A stretch of DNA of 64,000 nucleotides, from positions 1,178,001 to 1,242,000 of the forward strand of contig NZ_CP097118.1 of the NCBI RefSeq assembly GCF_024029435.1. Direction: 5' to 3'. Source of the DNA: Fructilactobacillus hinvesii (GTDB taxonomy: Bacteria; Bacillota; Bacilli; Lactobacillales; Lactobacillaceae). The notes below the pieces were generated by a model. That model was given only the letters and a program-made list of their open reading frames with translations. It was not told the origin of the DNA and searched no databases. The position numbers and the translations under genes are program-made. Positions 44,143 to 54,831 of the stretch are shown here, piece by piece (the first letter of the stretch is position 1; each line of letters opens with the position of its first letter).

Positions 44143-45384
44143 CTAACGTGTAATGGGGTGCGTTTTACACAATGATTGAACGGTGGCCCGTACTTCAGCT
44201 AACGTTTCCTCGTCGTGGGGATGGTCAACCGTTTTGATGATTAGTTGAGCCACTTGCCGTGCGTCTGCTTCGTCAAAGCCCCGCGACGTAATGGCTGGAG
44301 TTCCTAACCGGACTCCACTGGTAATAAACGGGCTCCGCTGTTCGTTTGGTAGCGCTTCTTTATTTGTAGTAATGTTGACCGAATCCAGCAGGTTTTGCGC
44401 ATCTTTTCCGGTTAATTCTGTCCCGGTTAGATCAATGTTTAAAAGATGGTTATCGGTTCCATCGGAAACCACTCGGATGTGTTCTGAGTGGTTAAATTCA
44501 TCAGCCATAGCTTGGGCGTTTTTAATAACCTGCGCCATGTACTCATGAAAATCTGGTTGTAAGTCTTCATAAAAGGCAGCCGCTTTTCCAGCAATTACAT
44601 GTTCTAGCGGTCCCCCTTGGGTGCGTGGGAAGACCGCCGAATTCAACTGTTTGGAGTACTTAGCTTGGGAGAGAATTAACCCACCCCGTGGTCCTCGCAA
44701 CGTTTTGTGGGTCGTAGTTGTAACCACATCGGCAATTCCTACTGGATTGGGATGTAATCCAGCGGCCACTAATCCAGCAATGTGAGCCATATCAACCATG
44801 AGGTAAGCTCCCACTTCATCAGCAATTTTTCGGAATTCGCGCCAGTCAATGATCCGACTGTATGCTGAAGCACCGGCCACAATCATTTTAGGGTGGACCT
44901 GTTCGGCCAGCTCACGAATAGCTGCAAAATCAAGTCGTTCCGTTTCATGATTTAATCCATAGGCATATGAATGGTAAATTTTGCCAGAAAAGCTGACCTT
45001 GGCACCGTGAGTTAAGTGTCCTCCAGCATTAAGATCCATTCCTAAAATTACATCACCTGGTTGTAAAAAGGCCGCATAGGCTGCCTCATTTGCTTGAGAT
45101 CCAGAGTGCGGTTGTACGTTCGCATATTCAGCCCCAAAAAGTTGCTTAGCTCGTTCGATGGCCAAATTTTCTACCACATCAATGTATTGACACCCACCGT
45201 AGTAGCGGTGTCCTGGGTATCCTTCAGCATATTTATTGGTTAGGACTGATCCCTGTGCGGCGCGCACTGCCTGAGACGCAATGTTTTCTGATGCAATTAA
45301 TTCAATCGTATCAGCTTGACGTTGCTCTTCATCGTGAATGGCATCCCATAACTGTGGATCTAGGCGTTGGTAGTCTGCTGTCAT
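44143..45384 (-). CDS. glyA: Serine hydroxymethyltransferase
   Basis: 413 residues, PLP enzyme interconverting serine and glycine with one-carbon transfer to tetrahydrofolate. PLP lysine in [16 protein letters not shown] near residue 226; N-terminal [14 protein letters not shown]. Upstream of upp, the usual order in lactobacilli. Confidence 0.96.
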   Translation of the reverse strand: MTADYQRLDPQLWDAIHDEEQRQADTIELIASENIASQAVRAAQGSVLTNKYAEGYPGHRYYGGCQYIDVVENLAIERAKQLFGAEYANVQPHSGSQANEAAYAAFLQPGDVILGMDLNAGGHLTHGAKVSFSGKIYHSYAYGLNHETERLDFAAIRELAEQVHPKMIVAGASAYSRIIDWREFRKIADEVGAYLMVDMAHIAGLVAAGLHPNPVGIADVVTTTTHKTLRGPRGGLILSQAKYSKQLNSAVFPRTQGGPLEHVIAGKAAAFYEDLQPDFHEYMAQVIKNAQAMADEFNHSEHIRVVSDGTDNHLLNIDLTGTELTGKDAQNLLDSVNITTNKEALPNEQRSPFITSGVRLGTPAITSRGFDEADARQVAQLIIKTVDHPHDEETLAEVRATVQSLCKTHPITR

Positions 45385-45405
45385 TTCTTTTCCTCCAGAT
45401 TTTCT

Positions 45406-46434
45406 TTAATCCGTTGCTGCGCCCCCAAAGTGGTGCTGCCCAGCTGCCTTCGTCAGTCGATTCATGTACGCCTCTCCTAATCCAGTAGTTGTAAAACCCT
45501 GAACCAGAATGGTCGCAAACGAATCATCCAGGTCAAACGTTCGTAAACCAGCAAACAATCCATGGCTGGCAGTTTTAACGTTCGTTCCTAGACTATATGT
45601 TACTACATTTTCAGGCCATTTGTACCGTTTAATGATGTTTTCGGTGGCTAAAATTCCAATTTGGGCAGCTTGTTTTTGACACCACGCAATTACTGCTTCC
45701 CAGTCCGTTCCCGGATCCACGATTTGGACATCCGCCGCCGGTGAATAGTGGGTGTATTTCATGCCCGGGGCCTTTGGAACCTCCTGCTGACTCACGTGAT
45801 GGAGTTGATCATCAACTGGGCCAATCACCTGCTCAATCGCTGCACGGGTCACCGCTCCGGGACGCAAAATAGCGGGACGCTCCGTGGACATATCAATCAC
45901 AGTTGATTCCACCCCAAAGTTAGTTGGTCCGGCATCCAAAATCCCAGCAATTTTACCGTGTAAATCATGATAAACGTGTTCGGCGAGGGTGGGACTCGGT
46001 TTCCCAGACGTATTGGCAGAGGGACCCACTAACGGAACCCCTGCTTCCTTAATTAATTCAATCGTTGCTGGTTGGTCGGGATTGCGAAAGGCGGCAGTGT
46101 TCAATCCGCCGGTTACTTGGGGAGCCAAGGCGCCTTCTTGTAACGGTAAAATGATCGTCAACGGACCTGGCCAAAACGTATCCATCAATTTTTGCACGGG
46201 GGCCGGAAGCGGCTGAGCGTACTTTTTCACCGTTGCTTCATCAGCCACGTGCACAATCAACGGATTATCACTTGGGCGGCCCTTAGCAGCGTAGACCTTT
46301 TCCACGGCGGCGACGTTCGTAGCGTCTGCTCCTAAGCCGTACACCGTTTCCGTGGGAAAGGCCACCAAATTGCCGCGCTTAATTTCCGCCGCAGCTGCGG
46401 CTACTTCTGCTGGTTTAAAAATTTTAGTTTCCAT
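45406..46434 (-). CDS. Threonylcarbamoyl-AMP synthase (Sua5/YwlC type)
   Basis: 342 residues from ATG at 46434 (RBS AGAGAGGGA). N-terminal YrdC domain: GNLVAFPTETVYGLGADATN and SDNPLIVHV; a C-terminal Sua5 domain follows after a linker with PKAPGMKYTHYSP. Makes threonylcarbamoyl-AMP for t6A37 of tRNA. Overlaps prmC by 11 bp. The longer in-frame start at 46566 lies inside prmC and lacks an RBS. Confidence 0.92.
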   Translation of the reverse strand: METKIFKPAEVAAAAAEIKRGNLVAFPTETVYGLGADATNVAAVEKVYAAKGRPSDNPLIVHVADEATVKKYAQPLPAPVQKLMDTFWPGPLTIILPLQEGALAPQVTGGLNTAAFRNPDQPATIELIKEAGVPLVGPSANTSGKPSPTLAEHVYHDLHGKIAGILDAGPTNFGVESTVIDMSTERPAILRPGAVTRAAIEQVIGPVDDQLHHVSQQEVPKAPGMKYTHYSPAADVQIVDPGTDWEAVIAWCQKQAAQIGILATENIIKRYKWPENVVTYSLGTNVKTASHGLFAGLRTFDLDDSFATILVQGFTTTGLGEAYMNRLTKAAGQHHFGGAATD

Positions 46435-47296
46435 TATTATCCCTCTCTTGTAGTTGAATCCGAACCATTCGATCATGTCCAGCAAGATCTTGACGCACCT
46501 CAATCTGAGCTGTCGGAAACTGGTGGCGCCATAGTTGGACAACTGCTGGCCCCTGCCGGTATCCAATCTCTAAGTAAACTTGCCCAGTAGTCGTTAAATA
46601 CGGGGCCACCGTCTGGACCAGTTGTTCATACAGAGCTAGTCCGTGATGTTTTGCAAACAATGCCGTGACTGGCTCATGATCTAAAACGATCTGGTCCATC
46701 ACGTTCACTTCAGAACTCGCAATGTAAGGTGGATTAGCAACTAGCACGTCAAACCGTTGCGCCGGAATGGTTTTTAGTAAATCACTGTGCCAAAAAGTTA
46801 CCGGCAGACCCAGTTTTTGGGCATTTTGTTGCGCTACTGTAAGTGCATCCGCTGCAATATCACTAGCTGCAACGGTCCAACCGGTCCGGTTTTGTTTCAA
46901 TGCTAACGCAATGGCACCACTTCCCGTTCCCACGTCTAGCACGTGTAACTGGGGTTCTGGGTGATCTTTTAAAACCCAATCGACTAGTTCCTCGGTTTCT
47001 GGGCGGGGAATTAGAACCGCCGGGCTAACCTGCAGGTCTAATCCGTAAAAGGGAGCGTGTCCTAGGATATATTGTGCGGGCTCTCCTTGCTCTCGTCGTT
47101 TCACATTCTGTTTAAACTGAGTTAATTGGGTAGTTGTCAGTGGATTCCGATAGTTACTTAGTAACTGGGTTTGGTTCCAACCTAATTGTTCCATTAATAA
47201 ATAACGCGCTTCCTCTGGAACAATTCCCTGCTCTTTAAAACGCAAAGAAGCCCACTGGAGGGCTTCAAAGGGAGTATTAAAATTAAACTTCGGCAT
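46424..47296 (-). CDS. prmC: Release factor glutamine N5-methyltransferase PrmC
   Basis: 290 residues. SAM-binding [14 protein letters not shown] near residue 120 and the catalytic NPPYI near 190. Methylates the GGQ glutamine of release factors. Directly downstream of prfA with a 14-bp overlap, matching function. Confidence 0.95.
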   Translation of the reverse strand: MPKFNFNTPFEALQWASLRFKEQGIVPEEARYLLMEQLGWNQTQLLSNYRNPLTTTQLTQFKQNVKRREQGEPAQYILGHAPFYGLDLQVSPAVLIPRPETEELVDWVLKDHPEPQLHVLDVGTGSGAIALALKQNRTGWTVAASDIAADALTVAQQNAQKLGLPVTFWHSDLLKTIPAQRFDVLVANPPYIASSEVNVMDQIVLDHEPVTALFAKHHGLALYEQLVQTVAPYLTTTGQVYLEIGYRQGPAVVQLWRHQFPTAQIEVRQDLAGHDRMVRIQLQERDNNGN

Positions 47297-48386
47297 CGTT
47301 TAAATGCTCCAATTTTTCCGCTTGATCTGAAATGATTAAGGCATCAATAATTTCGTCCAAATCGCCGGCTAACACTTTGTCTAACTTGTTTAAGGTCAAT
47401 CCAATCCGGTGATCAGTCACCCGGTTCTGGGGGAAATTGTAGGTTCGGATTCGTTCCGAACGATCTCCAGTTCCGACCGCAGATTTTCTCTGGGCGTTAT
47501 ATTCATCCTCTTCTTGTTGCTTGTAGTAATCATAGACCCGCGCCCGCAGCACCGTCATGGCCTTGGCCCGGTTTTGTTGCTGCGATCGTTCGTCCTGCAT
47601 GGCCACCACAATTCCAGTTGGTAAATGCGTCATTCGCACGGCAGAAGAGGTCTTATTAATGTGCTGACCCCCAGCTCCAGACGACCGGTACACATCAGTG
47701 CGAATGTCAGCTGGATCGATGTCAATGTCAACGTCTTCTTCTTCGGGCATCACTCCGACCGTAGCCGTCGACGTGTGAACCCGCCCGGCTGACTCTGTTT
47801 CTGGAACCCGTTGAACCCGGTGCGCACCGTTTTCGTACTTCAGCTTAGAGTAAACTTTGTCTCCAGTAATCATCAACACAATCTCTTTAAATCCTCCGAC
47901 TTCCGTGTCAGATTCGTCAATGATTTCAACCTGCCAACCCTGCATTTCGGCGTACTTAACGTACATGTTGTATAAGTCGGCCGCAAACAGACTGGCTTCG
48001 TCTCCTCCGGCTGCTCCGTGAATTTCCATAATGATGTTTTTTTCATCGTTAGGATCCTTTGGAATCAATAAAATCTTGAGTTTTTGTTCTAACTCATCTT
48101 TTTCCTTTTCCAGGTCCGCAATTTCACCTTTGACCATTTCAGTCATGTCATCATCTAATTTTTCTTGCAACATTTCCTGATCATCTGCTAAGGCGGTCGT
48201 TACGTCCTGATAGTGGTGATAGGTTTCAACGGTTTCACGTAACCCACCTTCTTCTTTAGACAGTTTCATGAACCGCTGGGTGTCTGCAATCACTTCTGGA
48301 TCACTAATCAACTCGTTGAGTTCGTCATAGCGATCAGAAACGGCCTGGAGTTTATCAAAAATTTGGTCCATTTGGTTTTCAGCCAT
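47283..48386 (-). CDS. prfA: Peptide chain release factor 1
   Basis: 367 residues from ATG at 48386 (GAGGAG upstream). Codon-recognition region and the peptidyl-hydrolysis motif [16 protein letters not shown]. Terminates translation at UAG and UAA. The longer reading frame to 48476 overlaps tdk and lacks an RBS. Confidence 0.96.
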   Translation of the reverse strand: MAENQMDQIFDKLQAVSDRYDELNELISDPEVIADTQRFMKLSKEEGGLRETVETYHHYQDVTTALADDQEMLQEKLDDDMTEMVKGEIADLEKEKDELEQKLKILLIPKDPNDEKNIIMEIHGAAGGDEASLFAADLYNMYVKYAEMQGWQVEIIDESDTEVGGFKEIVLMITGDKVYSKLKYENGAHRVQRVPETESAGRVHTSTATVGVMPEEEDVDIDIDPADIRTDVYRSSGAGGQHINKTSSAVRMTHLPTGIVVAMQDERSQQQNRAKAMTVLRARVYDYYKQQEEDEYNAQRKSAVGTGDRSERIRTYNFPQNRVTDHRIGLTLNKLDKVLAGDLDEIIDALIISDQAEKLEHLNDAEV

Positions 48387-48417
48387 CGTTCTCCTCTTTT
48401 CTAAATCTAAATTTCGT

Positions 48418-48999
48418 TTATAGGGGTGGATGTTGGTAATGCATCCGACAAACCGGGTAATAGGATTCGTTGCCACCCATCACCACTTGTTCCCCTTCGT
48501 AAACCGGATGTCCGTCGTGCAGCCGGAGGTTCATCGTCGCCTTTTTTTCACAAAACCAGCAAATGGTTTTCATTTCTTCAAGCTTATCCGCGTATAGCAA
48601 TAGGTACTTAGAACCAGAAAACAAGTGATTTTGAAAGTCATTTTTCAGCCCAAATGCCATCACGGGAATGCGGAGTTCGTCCACAATTCGGGCTAGTTCC
48701 AAGATATGGTGGCGTTCTAAAAATTGAGCCTCATCCACCAACACACAACTGATGGGACGGTCAATCAACTGTGCCTGGTCTTTAACAATCTCATAGGCGT
48801 CGGCATCCGGATCAATGGCAATTGCGGTGCGGTTTAACCCAATTCGTGATTCAATCATCCCCCGGGCTTCTCGGGTATCCAACGCACTCGTTAATAAAAC
48901 CACGCGCTTGCCTTGTTCTTCGTAGTTGTGCGCCACTTTAATAATCTCAATTGATTTGCCACTGTTCATGGCTCCGTATCGAAAGAACAGTTGTGCCAA
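48418..48999 (-). CDS. tdk: Thymidine kinase
   Basis: 193 residues. P-loop [13 protein letters not shown] at the N-terminus, VLVDEAQFL in the middle, and a zinc-binding part with CWFC and PVCRMHYQ. Salvages thymidine to dTMP. Upstream of prfA, conserved in lactobacilli. Confidence 0.95.
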   Translation of the reverse strand: MAQLFFRYGAMNSGKSIEIIKVAHNYEEQGKRVVLLTSALDTREARGMIESRIGLNRTAIAIDPDADAYEIVKDQAQLIDRPISCVLVDEAQFLERHHILELARIVDELRIPVMAFGLKNDFQNHLFSGSKYLLLYADKLEEMKTICWFCEKKATMNLRLHDGHPVYEGEQVVMGGNESYYPVCRMHYQHPPL

Positions 49000-49118
49000 G
49001 CTATCACCTTTTTCCTAAAATTCCTCTGCTTTTCATTATAGCTAATTTTAATTCGGCCTGCATTATATTTTGAAAATCAACCCGGTCGTTCCTAATCTTC
49101 GTGCAATCAATCGATTTA

Positions 49119-49127
49119 TGCTAAAAT
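49119..49127 (+). promoter_or_regulatory. Possible extended -10 promoter of murT
   Basis: TGCTAAAAT at 49119-49127, about 45 bp upstream of the murT ATG, with no clear -35 box. Confidence 0.4.
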
Positions 49128-49170
49128 CTAAGGGATTGACAATTGAGAATTAATAAAGGATGTGAACCGA

Positions 49171-50520
49171 ATGACATTAAGAAGTGAACTTGCAACGCTA
49201 GCCGGTCGTTCCTCGTACTGGTTCTTGCATAACTTCATGGGAGGCGGAAGCTCCCTGCCCGGGAAAATCACTACCACCATTGACCCGAATGTCTTAAAAG
49301 AACTCGGCAAAAATTACGACGTCATCATCGTCAGTGGAACCAACGGGAAAACCCTCACCACCGCTTTGATTGTCCAGGTCTTAAAGGAAAAATACGATCG
49401 CATTGTGACAAACAAGACGGGCTCAAACATGGTGCAGGGAATCACCTCGACCTTTTTAGAGGCTCATCGCCCAGAAAAAGGCCAAAAAGGGATTGCCGTT
49501 TTGGAAGTGGATGAAGCAAACGTCAAACCAATCGTGCAACAGATTAAACCGAAAATGTTTGTTTTAACGAACATTTTTCGGGATCAGTTGGATCGTTATG
49601 GTGAAATTTATACCACCTACCAAAAGATTTTGGATGGAATCAAACTAGCTCCCGATGCAGTGGTTTTAGCCAACGGCGACGAGCCCATTTTCCATTCCAA
49701 GGAACTCCCCAATCCTCAGGTTTACTATGGCTTTGAGAATCAACCAGCTACAGGAGACATCAAGGCAGCTGCTAACACCGACGGGATTCTTTGTCCCGTA
49801 TGTCAGCACTTGTTGCACTACCACTACATCATCTACGCTAACCTCGGTGATTACTTCTGCCCTAACTGTGGCTTTCAACGTCCCGATTTACGGTTCAAGG
49901 TCACCGAAGTTTCTGAACGTACTCCCAAGGCTTCAAAATTTGCGATTGATGGGCACCAGTACGAAATTGGAGTCGGAGGAACTTACAACATTTACAACGC
50001 CCTCGCCGCTTATGCAGTTGGTCGTGAAGTCGGTCTGCAAGCTGACCAAATTCGTCATGCCTTTGATAACAATCAACGGCTCTTTGGTCGTCAGGAAGAA
50101 ATTAACGTCGCTGGAAAAGACGTCAGCATCATCCTGGTTAAAAATCCGGTGGGAACCAACCAAGTAATTGACCTGTTGGCCACGGAACCAGAACCATTTT
50201 CGTTTGTAGGTTTACTTAATGCTGAATACGCCGACGGAATCGATACCAGTTGGATCTGGGACGGTGAATTTGAACGCCTGCCGAAAATGGACATCAAGCG
50301 CTTTGAAACTGGTGGAAAACGGTATAAAGACATTACCTTCCGACTCAAGGTAGCCGGAGTCCCTAATGACCAACACACCATTCAACCAGACCTTGGTCAG
50401 GTCATCGAGGACATCAAACAAATGCCAACCAAGAAAGTTTACATTCTGGCCACCTACACGGCGATGATGGAAATGCGGGCACGCTTAATGAAGCAAGGTT
50501 ACATTAAGGGAGGAAAATAA
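49171..50520 (+). CDS. murT: Lipid II isoglutaminyl synthase subunit MurT
   Basis: 449 residues from ATG at 49171 (AAAGGA upstream). Mur-ligase fold with P-loop VSGTNGKTLTTALIV near residue 55, a CPVC...CPNC zinc ribbon inserted at about 205-230, and a DUF1727 C-terminus. With GatD it amidates the D-Glu of lipid II, needed for cross-linking. Followed at two bases by gatD. Confidence 0.95.
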   Translation: MTLRSELATLAGRSSYWFLHNFMGGGSSLPGKITTTIDPNVLKELGKNYDVIIVSGTNGKTLTTALIVQVLKEKYDRIVTNKTGSNMVQGITSTFLEAHRPEKGQKGIAVLEVDEANVKPIVQQIKPKMFVLTNIFRDQLDRYGEIYTTYQKILDGIKLAPDAVVLANGDEPIFHSKELPNPQVYYGFENQPATGDIKAAANTDGILCPVCQHLLHYHYIIYANLGDYFCPNCGFQRPDLRFKVTEVSERTPKASKFAIDGHQYEIGVGGTYNIYNALAAYAVGREVGLQADQIRHAFDNNQRLFGRQEEINVAGKDVSIILVKNPVGTNQVIDLLATEPEPFSFVGLLNAEYADGIDTSWIWDGEFERLPKMDIKRFETGGKRYKDITFRLKVAGVPNDQHTIQPDLGQVIEDIKQMPTKKVYILATYTAMMEMRARLMKQGYIKGGK

Positions 50521-50522
50521 TC

Positions 50523-51227
50523 ATGACCATGAACATCCGGGTCGCCCACTTGTATGGGGACCTCATGAATACCTATGGTGACATTGGAAACATCCTAACC
50601 CTGCGCTATTACGCACAACAAATCGGGGTGGAAGTGACCGATCAAATCATCAGTTTGGAGGATGACTTTCGAGCTGATGACTTTGACTTTGCCGTCTTTG
50701 GTGGTGGCCAGGACTTTGAACAAATGGTGGTGGCTAAGGATTTGCCCAATAAAAAAGCCGAAATCATCAAGTTCATTGAACAAAATAAACCCTTAATTGC
50801 GGTTTGTGGTGGTTACCAAATGCTGGGAAAATACTATGTAGATGCGAGCGGGCGTAAGTTACCTGGGATTAGCGCCATGAACCACTACACCGAACAACAA
50901 CACGAAAACCGGTTTATTGGTGACATTGAGATTCAAAACGAAGTAACCGGGCAAAAGTACCATGGATTTGAAAATCACCAGGGGATCACCTTCCTCGGTG
51001 ATGATGAACATGCCTTGGGCAATGTGCTTAAGGGATACGGTAACAACGGTGAAGATCATACCGAAGGTGCCGTGCACAAAAACACGATTGGAACCTACTT
51101 CCACGGACCAATCATGGCCCGAAACGGCAACTTTTCCATCCACATGATGTTTGAAGCCTTACAAAATAAGTATCCTGATTATGACTTCACGGACTTAAAA
51201 ACCAAGGTTAAACCAGAATCATACTAA
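50523..51227 (+). CDS. gatD: Lipid II isoglutaminyl synthase glutaminase subunit GatD
   Basis: 234-residue class I glutamine amidotransferase. Nucleophile Cys in IAVCGGYQMLGKYY near residue 95, His in FENHQGITFLG near residue 155. Supplies ammonia to MurT. GGAGG nine bases upstream. Terminator follows. Confidence 0.95.
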   Translation: MTMNIRVAHLYGDLMNTYGDIGNILTLRYYAQQIGVEVTDQIISLEDDFRADDFDFAVFGGGQDFEQMVVAKDLPNKKAEIIKFIEQNKPLIAVCGGYQMLGKYYVDASGRKLPGISAMNHYTEQQHENRFIGDIEIQNEVTGQKYHGFENHQGITFLGDDEHALGNVLKGYGNNGEDHTEGAVHKNTIGTYFHGPIMARNGNFSIHMMFEALQNKYPDYDFTDLKTKVKPESY

Positions 51228-51235
51228 CCAATTCA

Positions 51236-51272
51236 AAAATGCTCCCACTAAGCTCATTGTGGGAGCATTTTT
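51236..51272 (+). terminator. Bidirectional terminator after gatD
   Basis: AAAATGCTCCCAC pairs with GTGGGAGCATTTTT; A and T runs on both sides let it serve gatD and the convergent hydrolase gene. Confidence 0.92.
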
Positions 51273-51288
51273 AGTTAGTCAATTTTAA

Positions 51289-52296
51289 TTAGTCGAATAG
51301 CTCAGCCAGATAACTAGCCATCATCCGATTTCGTTCTTCCATAAAAGTTTCATTTACCTGCGGATGCACCCGGTTGGACAGAAATACCAAGGCACTGCGG
51401 CGGTCCGGAACCAGCATGATTAAGGTTCCCGTATAACCTCCCTGCCAGATGTAACGATGGCCCTGATAAGTTTCTAAGCGCCAGCCAAAGGAGCGACTGC
51501 CATCCTGCATCGGCGTTTGATCCGTATACATCGCCGCAAACATGGCGGGTGTGTAAACCTTCCCCGGGGGCGTTAATTGCAACATCCACTGGGCAAATCG
51601 GGTCACATCCCGTAACGAGCTAAAGAGGCCCGCTGAACCACAATCGGACCCCAAAATCTGGGCCTTGGGATCATGCACTTGGCCGACCCGATTGGTTCCA
51701 GTCTGTTCATCATATGTGGTCGGAACCGTTCGGTTAGAGTCCGGATGAAACGTCGAGTCAATTAGACCCAAGGGTTCTAAGACCATGTGCTTAATCAACG
51801 GTTGAATTGGTAAGCCACAAACCACTCCGGCAATCCACCCCAAAAAGATGTAGTTAACGTCCTGATAGTGCATTTTGTGCCCCAAATCAGAGCCAACGTC
51901 CAAGTCTAACAGCGCCGTTCGGAGTTGATTCATGGTTAATTGGTTGCGGTTGGGAATATAGCCTTCAATATTAGAAGTATGCGTCAACAAATGGCGAATC
52001 GTCACCTGGGGATGTTTCCACTCTGGTAGATAATTGGTAATTGAATCATCAATTCCGACCTTTTCTTGCTCGATCAGTTGCATCATGACCGGAAGCGTCC
52101 CCATCACTTTAGTTAAGGAAGCCACATCATACAACTGATTTTCCCGAAGGGGGACCTGGGTGGGCTGCAGTTGTTGGTTCCCTTGGATAAAATTCTGCAC
52201 GTTAACCCCCGTCACGAAGGCATACGAGACTCCCGGAACAACTTGGTCCGCAATCATGTGCTGAATCTGAGCTTGGGTCCGTTCAAATGGCATCAT
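51289..52296 (-). CDS. Serine hydrolase of the beta-lactamase / penicillin-binding family
   Basis: 335 residues from ATG at 52296 (AAAGGTGG upstream). Class C-like fold: SxxK as SLTK in YDVASLTKVMGTLP near residue 68, Tyr-x-Asn region YQDVNYIFLG, and C-terminal WQGGYTGTLIMLVPD (HxG-like). No signal peptide or membrane helix is visible, so it is probably cytoplasmic. Likely a carboxypeptidase or esterase; substrate unknown. Confidence 0.82.
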   Translation of the reverse strand: MMPFERTQAQIQHMIADQVVPGVSYAFVTGVNVQNFIQGNQQLQPTQVPLRENQLYDVASLTKVMGTLPVMMQLIEQEKVGIDDSITNYLPEWKHPQVTIRHLLTHTSNIEGYIPNRNQLTMNQLRTALLDLDVGSDLGHKMHYQDVNYIFLGWIAGVVCGLPIQPLIKHMVLEPLGLIDSTFHPDSNRTVPTTYDEQTGTNRVGQVHDPKAQILGSDCGSAGLFSSLRDVTRFAQWMLQLTPPGKVYTPAMFAAMYTDQTPMQDGSRSFGWRLETYQGHRYIWQGGYTGTLIMLVPDRRSALVFLSNRVHPQVNETFMEERNRMMASYLAELFD

Positions 52297-52324
52297 CGCC
52301 CCCACCTTTCTTACTTAAATGGTT

Positions 52325-53038
52325 CTATTGTTCCGCATTTTTAATTTGACTAGCTACATCGTTATGTTTTGCAAAGTCAAAGTTTAAAAACTCTGGATTA
52401 GTGGCTGGGAAATGTTCCTGAAGATCGGTAAAGGATTGCATGCTTAGTTTAGCATCAGCTACAGTAAAGTCTAAGACATGCCCACCAAAGTCATGATCAT
52501 CAGCAAGGAAGTGGTAGTGAAAACCACCAACCGCCACTCCGTTGTACAATTGCGGGGCATAGTAACCAAGCATCGTTCCAGTTACGTCGTGTTTTTCAAA
52601 CATGGCTTGATCATTAGCTGCTTGTTCCAGCGTTGGGTACGGTTTGGTTTGTTTCTTCACTGAACGAGTTTTCATGAAGCTAAACTTTCCCGTCAGTTGA
52701 AACGAGTAAAATAAGTTATTCCACGGGTGCCGAGCCGCAATTTGTTGTAACATTTCATCGCGACTCTGGTTTTGATAATCCGCCTCTGGCTGGTAATTAG
52801 CAAAGTTCACCGTGGCAAATGGCACCTGATCATCAGGTTGTAAGACGTTTACGGCTCCAGTGGAGGTTACCTGATACAATGTCCCGTTTAAAATGATTAA
52901 TTCTCCATCTAAGCCATCCCCGGTTCCAATCCCGGTATCACCGTGTTTTAACAGTTCTGAAACGGCCATTGTTCCAGAAAACAAACCAGCAGTTAAGTCA
53001 GCTAGGGTCGAATGCTGGTATAATAAATTTTGATTCAT
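52325..53038 (-). CDS. Alpha-acetolactate decarboxylase
   Basis: 237 residues. Zinc-site sequence HYHFLADDHDFGGHVLDF with the metal-binding histidines. Converts alpha-acetolactate to acetoin. Divergent from alsS with 38 bp between their start codons, so pyruvate is channelled to acetoin, limiting acidification. Symbols alsD or budA are used for this family. Confidence 0.92.
   Translation of the reverse strand: MNQNLLYQHSTLADLTAGLFSGTMAVSELLKHGDTGIGTGDGLDGELIILNGTLYQVTSTGAVNVLQPDDQVPFATVNFANYQPEADYQNQSRDEMLQQIAARHPWNNLFYSFQLTGKFSFMKTRSVKKQTKPYPTLEQAANDQAMFEKHDVTGTMLGYYAPQLYNGVAVGGFHYHFLADDHDFGGHVLDFTVADAKLSMQSFTDLQEHFPATNPEFLNFDFAKHNDVASQIKNAEQ
53016..53024 (+). promoter_or_regulatory. Possible promoter of alsS inside alsD
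   Basis: Extended -10 TGGTATAAT at 53016-53024, plus strand, within the first codons of the divergent decarboxylase gene. No clear -35. Confidence 0.5.
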
Positions 53039-53076
53039 AATCTTATCTCACTTTCTCAACTAAGGAGTTGTTTATT

Positions 53077-54762
53077 TTGACTGATACAAAAATGAACGGT
53101 GCAGAAGCGCTCGTCCAATCAATGATTAATCAGGGCATCCAGTATTGCTTTGGAATCCCCGGGGCTAAAGTCGATCAACTGTTCGAAGCCCTTGAGTATT
53201 GTCCAGATGAACGTGCACCTAAACTTATTGTAACACGCCACGAACAGGATGCTGTTTTCATGGCGGCTGCCATCGGACGGTTAACCGGCAAGCCTGGTGT
53301 GGCCATGGTCACTTCTGGACCTGGGGTCGGTAACTTAACGACCGGATTACTAACCGCCACGACCGAAGGAGATCCTGTAATTGCCTTGGGTGGTCAAGTT
53401 CCCCAAGATGACTTAAATCGAGCTACTCATCAAGCTGCTCGTAACACTGATATTCTTAGTGACGTGACTAAGAGCAGCGTGGAAATTCACGATGCGAATA
53501 ACGCTTCTGAAGTCTTTACCAATGCCTATCAAACGGCCATGGCGCCCAAGCAAGGAGCAACATTCATCTCCCTGCCTCAAAACGTATTGGCAGAAGAAGT
53601 TACAAGACCAGTCTTAAAACCACTCGGGAAAGTAGACCATGGTCGTGCTGGAAAAGCCACTTTGAATGCCATTACCGAACAAATCAAAAAGGCCAAACGG
53701 CCCGTGATTTTAGCTGGAATGCGGGCCTCTGCTCCTGACAATACGCAAGCAATCCGCAACTTAATTCAAAAATACGCCCTGCCCGTTGTGGAAACTTTCC
53801 AGGGAGCCGGAGTGGTTTCAAAGGACTTAGTTGACCATTACTTTGGTCGGATTGGCCTCTTTAAAAACCAACTCGGAGATTCGATTCTCCGTGACAGCGA
53901 CTTGGTCCTAACGGTTGGTTACGACCCCGTGGAATACGAACCTCGAAACTGGCACGACGATAATACCCCCATCATCAACATTGATGACGTCCAAACGGAA
54001 CTCTCTAATGATTTTCAACCAATCATTGATACCCAAACCAGTGTCGCCAAAACGTTGGAATCAATTACCGATGCCTTGCCAGATCAACCAGAATTCCCTG
54101 CCGATACCTTAGCCGAATTGAATAAGTTGCGCAGTGAATATGAAAAAATTGATGCTGAAAACTACCAACAATACGTTGAACAATCGGCCGGTGAGCAAGA
54201 ACGCTTGAATCCATTGAACCTGCTAGAGGTCGTACAAGACAACGTTACTGAAGACACGCCCATCACAGTTGACATTGGAAGTCACTACATCTGGATGGCC
54301 CGCTACTTCAAGTCATACCAACCACGGACGTTATTGTTCAGTGATGGAATGCAGACCCTTGGTGTTTCGTTACCATGGGCCATTGCTGCTTCATTGGTTC
54401 GTCCCAACCAGAAAATTGTTTCCGTTTCTGGAGACGGAGGCTTCTTGTTCTCCGGTCAAGAACTAGAAACCGCGGTTCGATTGAACTCGAACATCGTCCA
54501 ATTAATTTGGAACGACTCGCACTATGACATGGTGCGGTTCCAAGAAATTGCGAAGTATGGTAAGGACTCTGGAGTAGATTTCAATAACATCAACTACGCA
54601 GAAATCGCTAATGGTTACGGTGCTACTGGAATCCGGGTTAATAACCTTGATGAGTTCGAGGAAGCCTTCAAGAAGGCTATGAAGACTGATGGTCCGGTTG
54701 TGATTGACATTCCAGTTGATTACTCCAATAACATTAAATTGAAGACGTCGAAATTACTGTAA
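53077..54762 (+). CDS. alsS: Acetolactate synthase, catabolic (AlsS)
   Basis: 561-residue ThDP enzyme condensing two pyruvates to alpha-acetolactate. Start taken as TTG at 53077, nine bases after AAGGAG; a TTG at 53068 overlaps the SD. ThDP-activating Glu in RHEQDAVFMA; Mg-ThDP motif SGDGGFLFS then NDSHYDMVRFQE. Length and absence of a partner small subunit gene fit the catabolic type. Confidence 0.94.
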   Translation: MTDTKMNGAEALVQSMINQGIQYCFGIPGAKVDQLFEALEYCPDERAPKLIVTRHEQDAVFMAAAIGRLTGKPGVAMVTSGPGVGNLTTGLLTATTEGDPVIALGGQVPQDDLNRATHQAARNTDILSDVTKSSVEIHDANNASEVFTNAYQTAMAPKQGATFISLPQNVLAEEVTRPVLKPLGKVDHGRAGKATLNAITEQIKKAKRPVILAGMRASAPDNTQAIRNLIQKYALPVVETFQGAGVVSKDLVDHYFGRIGLFKNQLGDSILRDSDLVLTVGYDPVEYEPRNWHDDNTPIINIDDVQTELSNDFQPIIDTQTSVAKTLESITDALPDQPEFPADTLAELNKLRSEYEKIDAENYQQYVEQSAGEQERLNPLNLLEVVQDNVTEDTPITVDIGSHYIWMARYFKSYQPRTLLFSDGMQTLGVSLPWAIAASLVRPNQKIVSVSGDGGFLFSGQELETAVRLNSNIVQLIWNDSHYDMVRFQEIAKYGKDSGVDFNNINYAEIANGYGATGIRVNNLDEFEEAFKKAMKTDGPVVIDIPVDYSNNIKLKTSKLL

Positions 54763-54778
54763 ACTTTGGTAATTATAA

Positions 54779-54815
54779 AGAAAAACACTCCTACTTATAT
54801 GGGAGTGTTTTTTTG
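54779..54815 (+). terminator. Terminator after alsS
   Basis: AAAAACACTCC, loop, GGGAGTGTTTTTTT. Confidence 0.9.
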
Positions 54816-54831
54816 TAGTTTTAACATTCAA

